DNA of 64,000 nucleotides from Lithospermum erythrorhizon (taxonomy: Eukaryota > Streptophyta > Magnoliopsida > Boraginales > Boraginaceae): NCBI GenBank assembly GCA_019722365.1, contig JADFUC010000961.1:434001-498000 (forward strand), written 5' to 3'. Position 1 is the stretch's first letter. Each line of letters opens with the position of its first letter. Shown here piece after piece: positions 1 through 12,400 of the stretch. Both the position numbers and the translations under genes were made by a program. Under the pieces are notes generated by a model. The model saw nothing but the letters and a program-made list of their open reading frames with translations. It searched no databases and was not told the DNA's origin.

Positions 1-342
1 TACGTGCCTCAAGAACCTGCCCCGCACTTTGTGCCGCATATCACTTAGTTCCCACATTACTAATTTCCCGCCTCACCGGTCGGTACGTTATTAGATTCGA
101 TGAACTTCCTCACAAACCACCAATGTGCCTTTTCCAAAGACGTTTGTCCTCGGGCCACGGCTTCACCGAGAAACTTTCAAATGGGTCACCCATCCTAATT
201 ACCTCGTGTCAAGCACGCTTAACAATGGAGTTCTTATAGATGAACTTCCGAAAGAAAGATGCATCTTGGGCATGAAAGTAGTACCAATCAAATCATATCA
301 AACATATCACACACATACACACATTAAGGGTCGGATATTACA
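1..342 (-). mobile_element. Cassandra-type TRIM LTR, truncated by window edge
   Basis: Read on the minus strand, the LTR would begin at 342 with TGTAATATCCGACC and run off the left edge. About 100 bp in, it contains a degraded stretch closely resembling 5S rRNA, including AAGCGTGCTT and AGGATGGGTGACC in the right order and spacing. Carrying a 5S-derived promoter inside the LTR is the hallmark of Cassandra, a terminal-repeat retrotransposon in miniature with no coding capacity (family knowledge). The rest of the element, including the primer-binding site, lies outside the window. The open reading frame on the plus strand here is incidental. An isolated 5S gene copy is less likely because the flanks begin with an LTR-like TGTAA end and the 5S part is diverged. 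Confidence 0.68.
163..234 (-). promoter_or_regulatory. 5S-rRNA-like internal Pol III control region inside the LTR
   Basis: On the minus strand, AGAACTCC (234-227) is followed by the box-A-like GTTAAGCGTGCTT (223-211) and the box-C-like AGGATGGGTGACCC (196-183), as in plant 5S genes. The segment between and after them has several substitutions and small gaps compared with a canonical 5S gene, so transcription by RNA polymerase III is possible but not shown. Confidence 0.6.
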
Positions 343-1180
343 TAACGCCATACCTCTAATTCATTACTTTCTCCAATTAAAAATAGATCAAACACAATGA
401 TAGATTAATTAATATTAATAAATAATTTCAATATCAGTAACCATTGCTGTAGCCTCAGAAACTCCAACATTTCTCGCCTCTACGAATTGGCCATCATTGC
501 TTCCGCCGCAATATATACTAAATGTTGGCAATGAAGTTCTGCTCATATATAATAGTAGTCGGGTCAATGTTTTGTCTCATTGCTGAGCAGCCGCTTGGTT
601 GATTCAAAAAGTCAACAAACACAACAACCATTTCAATTTTTAGTTGATTCAGTTCAAATGGCCATTATTTATTTTCCTAAATAATTCAATTCATAACAAA
701 ATACTTCCTCCATCTCTAAAATATTATTCAATTTTTATTTTAATTGTTGATTTATTGAAATTGAATAAAATTACATACTAGTTAGAGTTTATTAGCCGAA
801 TCATATACACACACCAAAACAAGATTTGTTTGGGGTGAAATAACTATTTTGCCCCTTTATTTGTGTAAGTGCAGAGTTACGTAAATTATGCCGTGGATAA
901 AATATTACTTCAAGACTAAAAAACACTATTTGGGTGCGTGTATATCGATCCCATGTTTTAATTTGGAAAATACTTACACCAAACAAAACTCTTACACTGA
1001 AAAATTCGAGCTTAATGTACAATAATACCCTTTAATATAAATAGTTATAATGAATAATATTTTCATTCATTATACATAATTTCAACTTATCTCTTGAACC
1101 CAAAAACCCTCAATCATCTTCTCAACATAACCCCCACCAACCCCATCATTAGAGAAAAATCACAAAACTCAAGTAACTCG
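343..1180. other. Intergenic, no gene seen; possible Stowaway fragment
   Basis: No coding region is supported. A Stowaway-like end, TA followed by CTTCCTCCATCTCTAAAAT, lies at 702-722, but I could not find a matching inverted end, so it is at best a fragment. Confidence 0.3.
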
Positions 1181-1855
1181 AGGTTTCCTCACCGACGCTG
1201 CTGGAATAATGATTTTCAAAGATTCGAGACGTTAGGATCGAGACCCCATCGGCACTGCGGTCCTCGACGGCAGACGATGCACAACGAGCCGGGTTCAGAG
1301 TGGTTTCCATCGAGACTCGAGGTCCCGACGGGGTCTCTTGCTGCATACGTATGCCGCATCAGATAATAATTGATCGGCACTTCTTCGAGAGGCCATCGAT
1401 TCGCCATCGAGACCGGTCTCGGGAATTTAAAGACGGCTCAAGAGCATAAAGGAAGATTAGGTCATAATTTTCTTTACAATCCAAAAAAAAAATTCCACTT
1501 TCTCTCTAATTCCTTTTTGTTCCAAATTCAATAGAGTTGTTTCTCTACTTGATTTAATGATCTCGTATATCATTCGCTAAATCTAGAGTGTAGATTTGTC
1601 ATCAGAATACTAAATTATAAAGTATTACTCAATTGGAGAAGCTTAGTTTGGATAGGACTTTGTAACAATCATCAGAGTTCTTCTATTGATTTGGGCACAG
1701 CTACAATGTGACGCACCTCGGCGGGAACTTGTATAAAGATCTCGTGTTATTTACTTCGGTATTTTCAATTATTGTCCTGCTCGTATTTACATCGAGATAT
1801 TAGACCAGAGGGCCTGGGTGTTGATATATCCTGCTTAGTTATATCTGCCTGCTCC
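1180..1855 (+). repeat. Possible degenerate LTR fragment
   Basis: A GC-richer block holds repeated phrases such as CATCGAGAC and TCGAGAC. It is followed by a stretch around 1730-1855 that reads like the 3' part of a plant LTR (promoter-distal, ending CTCCCAACA at about 1851-1859). No partner LTR, primer-binding site or coding remnant was found in the window. The short ORFs at 1094-1407 on both strands fall inside it and do not resemble known proteins. This is a pattern judgement only. Confidence 0.3.
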
Positions 1856-1867
1856 CAACAAAGCACG

Positions 1868-2020
1868 ACCAACCCGCCACCATCACCTTAATCATCATCA
1901 ACACGACTGATTACAACGGCCACCACTACTATCACCATTATCATATCCACCTCCAACCTTCATCACCACTACTTCACCGCCTCAACCTCTAAAAACCATC
2001 ACCACCACCACCACTACCTC
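1868..2020 (+). repeat. Low-complexity CAC/CAT-rich tract
   Basis: About 150 bp made mostly of CAC, CAT and CCT triplets, ending in an (ACC)n run around 1998-2012. It is a degenerate microsatellite; no coding meaning is apparent. Confidence 0.7.
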
Positions 2021-3904
2021 TTTACTTCAAATATCAAAAATTACAACTCTATCGAAAGTTAACCCCAAAATTAAAAATCGTAGAAGTTGTCCAACTCCCC
2101 AAATGTAAATATAGTCCATTCTTTCTTCTCGACGATTTTTTGGATTGGGGTACCAAAAATCAGAACAAACCCACCCCAAATGCAAAATTACGGGCGCATC
2201 GAACATCAGAATCGAATGGATAAGTCGACAAAAGTTGGGATTTTGGGTACCAAAAAATCCTTGAAAAAGTTAATCTTTATCAAGGAAAATAAATGTTACC
2301 GTTAAGATTGGGTTTGGTTCTTGGAATTATTTTAAACCTAAGAATGGCTACTGCTAGTTACAAAGAAATTAATATTTTGCTTTATCCGAAAAGATATCAG
2401 ATATATTTAGCTTAATACGAAGCATGTAAGTCATTCTTGCACCATTGTTTTTGGCAGGCTTATAACCGTGTTTGGAACTTTACGAATGAATTTTGTTGAC
2501 AACCACAGGCAAGCCTGGAAGAGGGTAGGTTACCGCCGTCGACGCATGGTGAGCGCTGCGCGCGCCAGGGTGGTGGTTATGCTTTAGCTTGTGGTATGTT
2601 TTGTTGTTCAGCGGTTTCGGGGAAGACGAATCTATGGGGATGGGGGTTCATTTTTTATTTTTAAATTAATTTAGTAAAAAATTGTTAATTGACAAAATAC
2701 TCCCTAAAAAGTCATGAAATGCTTCATACGACTAATTTCACGGAAAATTTAATGCTATGCAAAGAGGATATATTTTGAAAGCATTTTATTGAATTGAACG
2801 CTTTAAAACACGGAAATGATTGACCTGAACATTCGACAACATGTGATTGCCGCCATTACCCATATAGTATATAATGGTTTTTCATCTAAAAAGGTGTTGC
2901 AAAATCAACTATGACGCATCAAATAAGTAAGGAATCAGAGTACGTTAGAGATCATGGAAAATTTCATTCAAAATTGCTTAAGGAACAATATCAAACATAC
3001 TCAAATGGTCAGGTGACTATCTTTCTACTAGGATAGAAAATGGAAGGGAAGACATCAAGAGACATAAACCAGCGAAATTTCCTGACAAATAACTATAGAG
3101 TCGTATTTTCATTAAGTTGTAATATTTTTTTTTTAATTTCTAAGAATTATTAATTTATGATTTTCTTGGGACTTATATCATAAAAGGATTTTTCGAAAAA
3201 TTTATTATATTATTATTTTATAGATTTTTAATTTTTAAATTGGCCCACCTGACGACAAAATTATTATTTAGAGAATTTATTAATTTATAGAATAATACTC
3301 ATATACGCTTTTACTCTAATATTAAAGGATTTAAGGTTATAATAGTGGAATTCAAAATTTCTCTTGACGGTGTGTATCAGGATTGGCTATTTAGCAAATT
3401 TTTGTTTCTCTTTTCACAATTTCAATTAATACTCCATCACCGATGGCTTAATATATAGTTTCGTGTATCTGATCCGAGCTTCATTTAGCTCGCTTTTGTA
3501 GTTCCAAGCACATACTGAAGGCAAATTCATGTCCTACTTGTTGATTTCAAGCTGTGGATTCGTAATCGTATCAAATCAAGATGTTTCATGCAACAATCGC
3601 AGAAAACGGTTGTCCATCAGAAGCCAGCTCACCGTTATTTCAAATGCTCATCAGCTTGGCCGTCAAGTATCGCTTTCCATGCTATGATGTCAAGAAAAGC
3701 GGTTGTTGATTTTCATAATTTCATTAATCCCGATCATATTGCAACAATTGTAATATTTTCGGTGATTAATTTGTACCTCTATAATTATTTAAGACTAAGC
3801 TGCAATTTGATCCACTATCTAATACCAAGTCGGTAAATCGCTGGATCGATTGAGAATAACTAGGATTATCTTTCTCCGGAAGGAAATAGCTAATTTAGTG
3901 AATA
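2021..3904. other. Intergenic, no supported gene
   Basis: AT-rich DNA with a short GC-rich island at 2510-2590. ORFs at 2087-2305 and 3588-3836 have no recognisable product and no splice or promoter context. Confidence 0.4.
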
Positions 3905-4138
3905 CTTCCTCCAATCCAAAACAATTGACGTTTGATTTTTTGAAATTGAGTTTTGACAATCAATTATTAATTATTAATTATTTTAAAAAATATAAAATTT
4001 ATATAATTGGATTCGTCTTTTAAAATATTTTCATAATATTAATTTTTTAATTTTTTTAATAATATAATTAAAGAGTAATTGAAGATTAAAGATTTACCTC
4101 GATATGTGAGAAAGTCAATTGTTTTGGATTGGAGGGAG
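3905..4138. mobile_element. Complete Stowaway MITE
   Basis: The left end CTTCCTCCAATCCAAAACA pairs with the right end, whose reverse complement begins CTCCCTCCAATCCAAAACA, over about 27 bp with a single mismatch. It is flanked by TA at 3903-3904 and TA at 4139-4140, the target duplication used by Tc1/mariner-type Stowaway MITEs. The 234-bp interior is AT-rich and non-coding. It sits about 0.86 kb downstream of the YABBY stop codon. Confidence 0.9.
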
Positions 4139-4438
4139 TATGAAGGAACAAAATTGGATTGTCATTTTCTTATTGGAATCTCCTTAGGTAGTTCAAAACT
4201 TCGAATTCAAACAAAATTTCTTGAGTTTTGAGTATAGGTGAAACTCCGAACTTAATTTTCTTTGGGCGTGCAAATTAAAAGACATTAACTTTAAGCTATC
4301 CTTTAAAATTTTGAATGGTTAATTTATTTACTTTAACATTTATTGTTGGACTCCGAAGGTATGCCGGCAGTTGGTGAACAAGCCTAAACAACCAAATAAT
4401 TTTATTTTAATATGATTCTTATCGTTTTAAGGATTCTA

Positions 4439-4516
4439 CCTTCCACACTTAAAAAGATCAACCGTCCACAAAATTATTGTGTGCATTAAAAAGATCAACC
4501 TTCCACACTTAAAAAT
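4439..4516. repeat. 60-bp-period direct repeat
   Basis: CCTTCCACACTTAAAAA occurs at 4439 and again at 4499, and TTAAAAAGATCAACC occurs at 4449 and 4486. This is a short partial tandem duplication near the 3' side of YABBY. Confidence 0.65.
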
Positions 4517-4996
4517 TATTAAGTTTAGGAATACCTAAAAATCTAAATTATGATGTGGTACAATTAACTAAAAATTCAATACAACAAGACAAACATTCAA
4601 TATGGTCATTTATATACACTACATTCTCAAGTTTGTACTGATGTAATAACCTCCAATGGTAATTGCTTAAAGTAGAGTAAGAGAAAATAAAGTCATTGGG
4701 ATTGCTTAATAAAGTAAAGTAAGATGATAAGATGGATTAATTTATAATATTAAGAGAGGTGGGCATGCATGGATTGATGAAGAGATCATAAATACACATG
4801 AGCTTATGAACAATACTAGCTACTAGCATAATTTTCTTGATGAATTTTAGCTTGATAGGAAGTGCAGTTAGCATTAGATAATGCGAAATATTTCTTTCAA
4901 AGACATCCAAGAACCCTAACAATTCTTGTAGCAAGAGAGACTAAATTAAACAGAAAAGCAATCTAATAACTAAATTGAAGCAGAAGCTTCTCTTTC

Positions 4997-7900
4997 TCAA
5001 TATGGAGCCAGACCAACATTTGCAGGAGCAAGAAATCCATTATCCTTCATCAGAACATCATCTCCTTCCTACAAAGTTTAATTAACATCAAACAAATTAA
5101 ATAAATCTCAAAATTTAAAACTTAAATACATATACATGTTATTTTCTCCCTAGGAAGATCCGATTGATGTTTTGTAATGTTTTCCATGAAAACAGAAATA
5201 TATATTTACTAATAAAAAAGTTGTTTTTGCTACTATATATAATAAAATAGTTGTTTTTTTTATAGTTACTATAATAAATTAGTAGTGTTTTTTTTTGTGA
5301 TTTAAGATTGCAATTATTCACAACCCCTTCCCCTACATGAGATTCGAACTCTTGACCTCGATTATCTCAATAAAATAGTAGTTAATATTGACAATATGTA
5401 GTAAATAGTGTATTTGCTATGATAATATTTTCCGTGATATTCCACCGTAGGATTTCGAGGGACCATTAGTGTGAACTTTTCACACTTTGTATTTGCTATG
5501 ATAATATTACTATTTGATATATGCAAATTAGGGTTTTAGACTTTTAGGACTTTATTTAATTTACCTGTTGGCAAAGATTGACATTAGCTTTCTTCATGGG
5601 CTGATCAGGCATGAGCCCGAAGTGAATGTGTGGAAAGTGAGCCCACTGAAATAATTAACAAACATGAACTTTTTATTAGTGATATATACCTAATAAAATC
5701 AAGATTGGACAATAACATAGAAAACCTAGCTTGCAACGTGACCTAAGGAGTAAATTAAATTAAAAGGTGGTTCAATCAATACTGTAAGTAGTATTATTCT
5801 TTCTAGAATTTTTGAAATTGAATTTCTTGGATCTTACATTTTTTGCTGCTGCACTGAAAGCCTCCCTGTGACTAATATCAGGGTTTGCTGCTTTGATACG
5901 TTGGATTTCGTCCCTGCATATTTCAATAATGTTGGTCAGTAATTTTTTATTCTAATTAATTGATGTTTTCGTTTTTTATTCTATATTTTTTACATAAGTT
6001 TATGCTCAATTTGAATGAAACAAAAAATGTAATCTCTTTTATATTTTTAAAACTTTCAAACGAAAATATCCCTTATTTATTTGAGCTATGCTAACATACT
6101 TTTCCATTTAACTCATAAAATGAACGGGAATAAGATGTTTTGTGATTGAAATGAGTTGGTAGCGAAATAGGAAATAAATAAAAATTGAGTGATATTATCT
6201 ATGGGATTGGATCATTTATTTAGTTTTCAATAAAATAAGAATTAAGTAGTACTGTAAATTAAAAGAAATACAGTAAATAAATAGGAAGTACATTTTAATT
6301 AATATTAGGGCATGTGGTTCTTACTTTATGAAACGATTGTAAGCCGATGGTACCCTCTGTCTCTTCTCTGGGGCTGGTACAATTAATACAATAAATGGAC
6401 AAACATAAAGACAAAGAAAACAAAACATTAAAATAAAATGGACATAGATAGCTTTAACATTAAGCTCGCATGCACTGCTGACTTGTTGTATGTTGCTAGA
6501 TCTGCTTTCGTTATCTTCTGCAACTTCTCTCTCTTCCTCTCATTACTTCATCATTATCTAATCATCTATCTATATATCCTGCTAGATTTCTTGATTTCCG
6601 GGGGGGGGGACGACTTTCATTTATTATTTCACTATACAAATAAATTAACAAATGTTTGTAAACAGGAGAAGAAAATCAAGAACTTTAATCATGATGTATT
6701 AGTAATAATATAATAATAGGAGTAATAAGTTTGAGAACAAACTTCGATCTTGTTCCCTGGGCAAATTAAATAATCTACCAAACTTGTGATTAGTTGAGAA
6801 CCAATTAATGTATAACATCCCTATATTTGTACCAAACAATAGTTAAATGATTGTTTATACAATATATTTAATTTTGTGATACAAACATGTGTATAAAGAA
6901 TGTAGTGATATTTTGAACAGACTTTAGAGTACATGAGAATTTATTTATAATTATTTTTAAGGGTATATATATCTACTTTACGCTTTTGTTTTTAGGGCTT
7001 TGATTTACACACTGGGTCAATTCATGTTTAAGCAAACATGAAAACCCAAGAAAGTTCTTTGCTTTTTTGCTAACTAAAAACATACAAGAGCTGAAAAGCT
7101 CATATGTAAAGCAGATTTTGTAGCTTATGTTTGAACATGAAAGAAATTCTTTTTAGCTGAGGTTTTACTTTTTCTTTGGCTGAATTTTTCATTATCTTTA
7201 GATTATAAGGAAATACTATAGATGAATAATGCAACTAAGCTAATGCAGCAAAATCTAAAGCTTACTTTCTTGGGGTGCTAAACAATTGAGGAATAACATG
7301 AAGAAAATAGCAAGACATGTGAAAAATGGTAAGGGAACCTTTCCTCTTGGAGCACAAATGAAAATTCAGACAATGTTTGAGTAAACGTAGGGAGCTATGA
7401 TTTTTAGGTTCTAGAAAACAATTTCATAATTAGGTAGGCCACAACTATTCACTAGAAAGGCTAACTTTGAAAACAATAAATAATCCATATATACATCCAC
7501 ACAAAAATAAAGAAGATAATAATATATATATATAATGTTAGATTGTTAAGAAGATCTCACGTTTGTTAGCAACTGGAGGCTTTGGAATAAACTCATCAAC
7601 TCCACGAATTGGCATCATGAGATCATTAGGGTTTGCTTGATTCATCAACAAATTGGATGGTGCATTTCGAATCTCCTCCTGATAGATCAATCAAGAACAC
7701 TCAAAATTTGAATAAATATATAGTATATAAAAATAATCTTAATTATACTATCCATTTTCTCCAAAAGGGCATTTCACTTTTTTCTTCATTACAAAAAAAT
7801 AAGTAAAAAGATTACAACTTTATTTCCACAGAGTTCATTTCTTTATGATACTTTCACTAACCCTAACACTTCATTTATTTAACATGGTTTTGGGAACCAA

Positions 7901-8496
7901 TAAATTAAAACTAAGTTTAAGTAAGTTAGGAGAATTTATTAAACAGAATTTTCTAATAAGAGATATGAAGCCCGGCCCACAAATACCAAAGTAGGAAAAA
8001 GATCAAGCATCAACCAATTACAGCCCTAAAAATATTGTTACCAAAAGATTCTGAGGAGAAAAGTAAGAATGGTTAAGATGGAGCTGATTGGGAGTTGGAA
8101 CAAGCATCCCACGCATGTTAACAGATAGAAGATTGGTGCAGTGTCCGCATCGGACCGTCACAGTCTTGAACAAGCTAGTGCAAGGAACACTCACCTGCAA
8201 ATGCAATGAAACCTCAATTTCAAGAAAACATACAATAGATTCATTTGTTTGTATGTTGGTGTAGTTTATTGTAACTACTAGGACTTGTAAAAGGGGACAT
8301 TAGGACTTGTAAAAAGCGTTATTTAAGCAGTGTTACGCGAGAACAAATTTGTAAGTAGTGAATGAAATGGTACCGCAAGAACTGTCTCACAAAAGTCGCA
8401 TTGGACATAACAAAGTTGCTCTGAAGAGGGGTGAGGAGGAGGGGGGGAGAGGTGGTGGTGGTGGTCCGGAGGAGCAAAAGCAGATGAAGAGGACAT
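4997..8496 (-). CDS. YAB1: YABBY transcription factor, FIL/YAB1 type (7 exons, 223 aa)
   Basis: Plant-specific transcription factor that promotes abaxial cell fate and blade outgrowth in leaves and floral organs (family knowledge). Exons on the minus strand: 8496-8374, 8194-8042, 7678-7561, 6373-6325, 5913-5838, 5645-5565, 5068-4997; all introns are GT-AG and all phases agree, giving 223 residues, the usual size for FIL-like proteins. The C2C2 zinc finger uses C33, C36, C57 and C60 (spacing 2-20-2). The HMG-like YABBY domain spans about residues 131-179 and includes [11 protein letters not shown] and [20 protein letters not shown]. The C-terminus ends in GLAPY, typical of the FIL/YAB3 group rather than CRC, INO or YAB2. 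A His/Pro-rich stretch (residues 9-23) precedes the finger. No frame breaks were seen, so it is probably functional. The start was chosen because it gives the conserved MSSSS-APPDH N-terminus. Confidence 0.96.
5325..5395 (-). repeat. Possible SINE-like fragment in last YABBY intron
   Basis: On the minus strand the sequence GGTCAAGAGTTCGAATCTC resembles a tRNA-derived box B in plant SINEs. I could not place a clear box A or a tail, so this is only a hint. Confidence 0.22.
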
Positions 8497-8581
8497 GTTT
8501 TTCTTATCTTTTTATGTGTTTTCTGATCTTGATTTGATGGATGATATATTGACTGATCGAAGGTAGGGTGAGAATGAAGGG

Positions 8582-8588
8582 TATATAT
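8582..8588 (-). promoter_or_regulatory. TATA box candidate for YABBY
   Basis: The minus strand reads CCAATATATACCC about 90 bp upstream of the start codon at 8496. That is a plausible TATA position for a 5' leader of 50-60 nt. It is assigned by sequence and distance only. Confidence 0.5.
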
Positions 8589-8599
8589 TGGATGAGATT

Positions 8600-9382
8600 G
8601 AAGGGACAGATTAACCTAACCTTCTATTTGATGTCTTTCAATTCAGATGAATAATTTCCTTTTTTTCCTTTTATGTTATTGAGTTATCACTTATCAAGGC
8701 CACTAGGCCACAAGTGTGAAACAAGGTTTTGATGGGGCCTACTAATAATATACCAATAGTTACAACATTAATTTGATTATTCTCTATTTTTATGTATAGT
8801 GACACAATGAGATAATGGTGTCTCTAAATCCAGCATTTATATATATAGTCTATGAAGGATGTTAAAATATCGTCTAACAAGGCACGTTTATAACTTGAAC
8901 AATTATAATTTGATAAATAAACTCACTATACATTATCTTGTCTTAAAAGTAATTACTTATCTCTTAAATGTACTTATGTACATGGTGATGCCACCATGAG
9001 AGCCAATTACTAGGTCTGATCTAATAAATATTACTCCATAATTGAATTGAAGTTTAATCTCTAATAATTACTTCGAGTTGAAATTTGGACCTCGTATTAC
9101 TTTAATTAATTGTTTTGGTTACGATTCTCAATAATACTAAAAAGTGTTGCAGCAATAGTAAATATTTATAAAATTCTTGAAAAAATCAATGAGTTCAAAT
9201 GTGGTTGAATAGTAAAAAATAGAAATTCATGAAAAAAATAGATGAAGAATACTAAGAAATATGCCATATATAACTACTACTTCCTAGTAGAGAATTAAGA
9301 TTTTTTCTCAAACTAAATCAGTCAGTTTAGTGAAAAAATATTTTATACTTATTAAGTTCCTCCTTTAGGAGTTTTTTACTCT
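8600..9382. other. YABBY upstream region, no gene seen
   Basis: AT-rich putative promoter and intergenic DNA. A short inverted repeat, CATGGTGATGCCACCATG, is present at 8981-8998. No other feature is supported. Confidence 0.4.
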
Positions 9383-9471
9383 GAATCATTAGATGAAGAA
9401 ACTTATTGAGTCGAGTCATTAGATGAGAAACTTATTGAGTCGAGTCATTAGATGAGGAAAATTATTGAGTA
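9383..9471 (+). repeat. Minisatellite, three units of 29-30 bp
   Basis: The unit GAGTCATTAGATGAGAAACT plus TATTGAGTC occurs three times in tandem, at 9383-9412, 9413-9441 and 9442-9471, with a few substitutions and one single-base length difference. Confidence 0.88.
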
Positions 9472-12400
9472 ATGATTTATATACTACTGATATAAGAAGC
9501 TATGTAGAAATTAAAGGATTTCTTGCTCGACCTTTGTGTTTCAATTTATTGGAAGACTTTAGGGTCGTAAATTTTCTACAAAAAATAGAGGGAATTGCTT
9601 ATATGATCTTAAATAGTGGGGGCTTGTTGCAGTTTAGTCTATAATAGTGGCAACGATACTATTTGATCCTCATAATTGACATAAATATTCCACTTTAGTC
9701 CCCATTTTAACGGAAAAGTTGAAATTTAACGGTACAACTCGTTTGAAGTCAATTTTGGGACAAATTTAAAATTTATATATTATTTTGGGTACATTAATTG
9801 ACATATTTTCACCCACCATCATCCTTAATCCTCCCCACTCCTCCCCAACACCACCATTGGAAAAACGAAGCCCAGACCCTTCTTCAGAGCACTCTAACAA
9901 GACCTTCATTTATGTCCCAAAATCATTGTCCATTTTCTACTCAAAATGTCAACCGATTATCACTATCAACATCTTCCAATCGAAAATCTCAGCAATCAGC
10001 TCCACTTCGAACGGAAATTATAGTGGTTGGGGAATGGGAACTGTTGAAGGGGAGGTGTTCAAAATGGAAATGGGTGTGAATAAGAGAGGGAGAAAGGTAG
10101 CTCGGATTATGTGAAAATGAATTAGCTTTCTTGTTTGATGACTCTGGGAATGTTTTGGCATAAAGAAAATTCAATTAAATGGATTAAGGTTGAAAATAGT
10201 TAGAATTAAAGAACTAATTAGCTAAATTGTGATGGTGTGCAGCTTGAGGGTGGACGCTATGGTGGTGTAATGTTCCGGGGAAGAAGAGGGGTCCACGGTG
10301 GGTGGGGGTTAAATTGGTCTATATCAAAAGGCTCACAATAATGACTGCCTCAAAAGTTCACTAAAATTATAAAGTACCCCAAAATTTTGTAAAAATGATA
10401 AATTTACATCAAAATTGGAAGTCAAACACGGTTGATTGTTAATTATAGTGATCAAATAATATCGCTGGCTACTATCGGGTAACCAACCGGCAACATATAC
10501 CCACTATCCGGCACTATATCAATTCCCTCTCAAAAGTAAGTCCAATTAGGAGAATTACACGTATCTTCAAATTACCATAAAGGTATACAATACAGGTAGT
10601 TATTCAAGAACCATACTTGTCCAATACGTACATACAAAGACAGCCTACAAGTTCATGTCATATGAGAAAGAAATACATGGTTGGCGAGATTCTATGGGGG
10701 GGGCATAGGCGGCAGAGGTGGGGAGAGGAGGAGGGTGAGAAAAGGACGTGTGCATGGGGTGATTAACTTTCACACATTCAGCTGTTGTTTTCATAGTTAA
10801 TATGGTGTGTAAGCCTTTTGTGCTAGCTCGTTTCCCAATAATCTCTTCCAATTTTCTCTTTTCTTGTTTCATCATACACTGTTCACTACACTATATATCA
10901 AACCCTAGCTACTAGGGGCTTCATTCATAAAGCCTTAAATGGCGGGGTACCTTTTAACTATCCTCATCAAATCAAACTTCAAATTATATCTATTCTGAAA
11001 GTCAAGTCCTCAAGGTCCATTCTCAGATCTTTGATTGATGTTCTATAGTTGTTTTATTTTTCTTTTTGTTTTTATGTCAACACTTTATTGAAATAATTAC
11101 TTTAGGAATTCAATATAGTATGCCAATGGTTATTTGCTAATCTTGAAATGAAACGTGGTAAATATATCGCGTGTAGTACAGCATGTTCTAAAGCTTAATA
11201 ATTTCATATGCACGGATACACCGAAAATATAGCGAATTGGTCAATTTAGGGAATAGTATTAGCTACAACAAATATAAGAGTACTAATTTGTTAAAAAAAA
11301 TTAATCTGTTATAAGTAGTAAAAATGTTGAAATATGGTACATAACTAAGAAAAACGTTATATTTGGACATAAAAAAGATAAGTACGTGAAGGCTACTTTT
11401 GGGATCATATTACAATATTTATATCACTTTCGGAAACTAATTAATTTAAAATAATGTAACAAACATTTATACTAAAAGTAACCCCGTTGGTATTCCATCA
11501 TTTGAATATAATATTTTCAGAAGTCGGGGTACCAGACTATCATCTAATTAAGACCAAATCAATAATTAACTAGCTCATGAATAAGTGATTAATAATCACT
11601 GCAACAATCTATCACCTTTAAAAAAAATTGGTCTTTATCTTTATAATAAGGATTTGATCCCAAGAACTCATCATATGAGTAATATCATGTAACTACTGGA
11701 CTAATAATAAGCTATACTACATAAAGCATCTTAATAAGTACCTATTTTAGGTTGGGCAGGGCATAAATCGAATTCTTAAGTTACTCCTTAGACGAACGAA
11801 ATAAGTTCATTGACCCCCAGACCCTGGACTGATGCCTCCAGCTAGATAGGAATGAGGCGAATTACCTGAGTAGCTTTAAGCCTCTAATAATTACTCTAAT
11901 CAAATGTTACCGTAATAGACTAATAGATACCCATCAGCCAAATTTTCATATTTTAAAAGTACCGGACGGACCACTTGAATTCTCATCTAAGGGGCCAACT
12001 ACTAAAATCTATTTTCATTTATTGCATCAAATCGAAATTTCATATTGTCATAGTCACAAGTTGTACACTAAAGTACAAAATCACAAACATATTCATCAAT
12101 GTAAACTATGACGATATTTAATGTTATTTATCTTCATCTATCTATCCATATATTATTACCAGTGGAATCAGTGAAGACTGAAGAGCCATGATGTTTGTTC
12201 GTGGCCTGGAGACTTGAATTCGTTATGTCGTTCTTAGTGTCTTGATTATTTGAGAGAGAAGATGGTTATATTTGGGTACTATCTATATGTAATTAAACTC
12301 TTTTGCACAAACTTCATCTTATTCTATAAACTGATTATTGTGACATGGTTTTGATAATTTTGAAGGATGAGTGTCCTTGATGGTCATTATCGATTACTTA

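Noticed and set aside
150..235. A genuine 5S rRNA gene
   Set aside because: The 5S-like part is diverged, occurs once and sits within an LTR-like context; typical 5S genes are in conserved tandem arrays.
704..780. Second Stowaway MITE
   Set aside because: Only one end is recognisable; no convincing inverted partner or right-hand TA duplication.
6601..6609. G9 homopolymer in YABBY intron 4 or 3 as a G-quadruplex
   Set aside because: A single G run without further G tracts cannot form an intramolecular quadruplex.
9785..10114. 109-aa ORF as a gene
   Set aside because: No recognisable domain, low-complexity composition, overlaps a second similar-length frame, and lies next to a dispersed repeat.
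10645..10875. 76-aa minus ORF as a small peptide gene
   Set aside because: No signal peptide or known motif; the reading looks random and a poly-Pro stretch comes from a simple G-rich tract.
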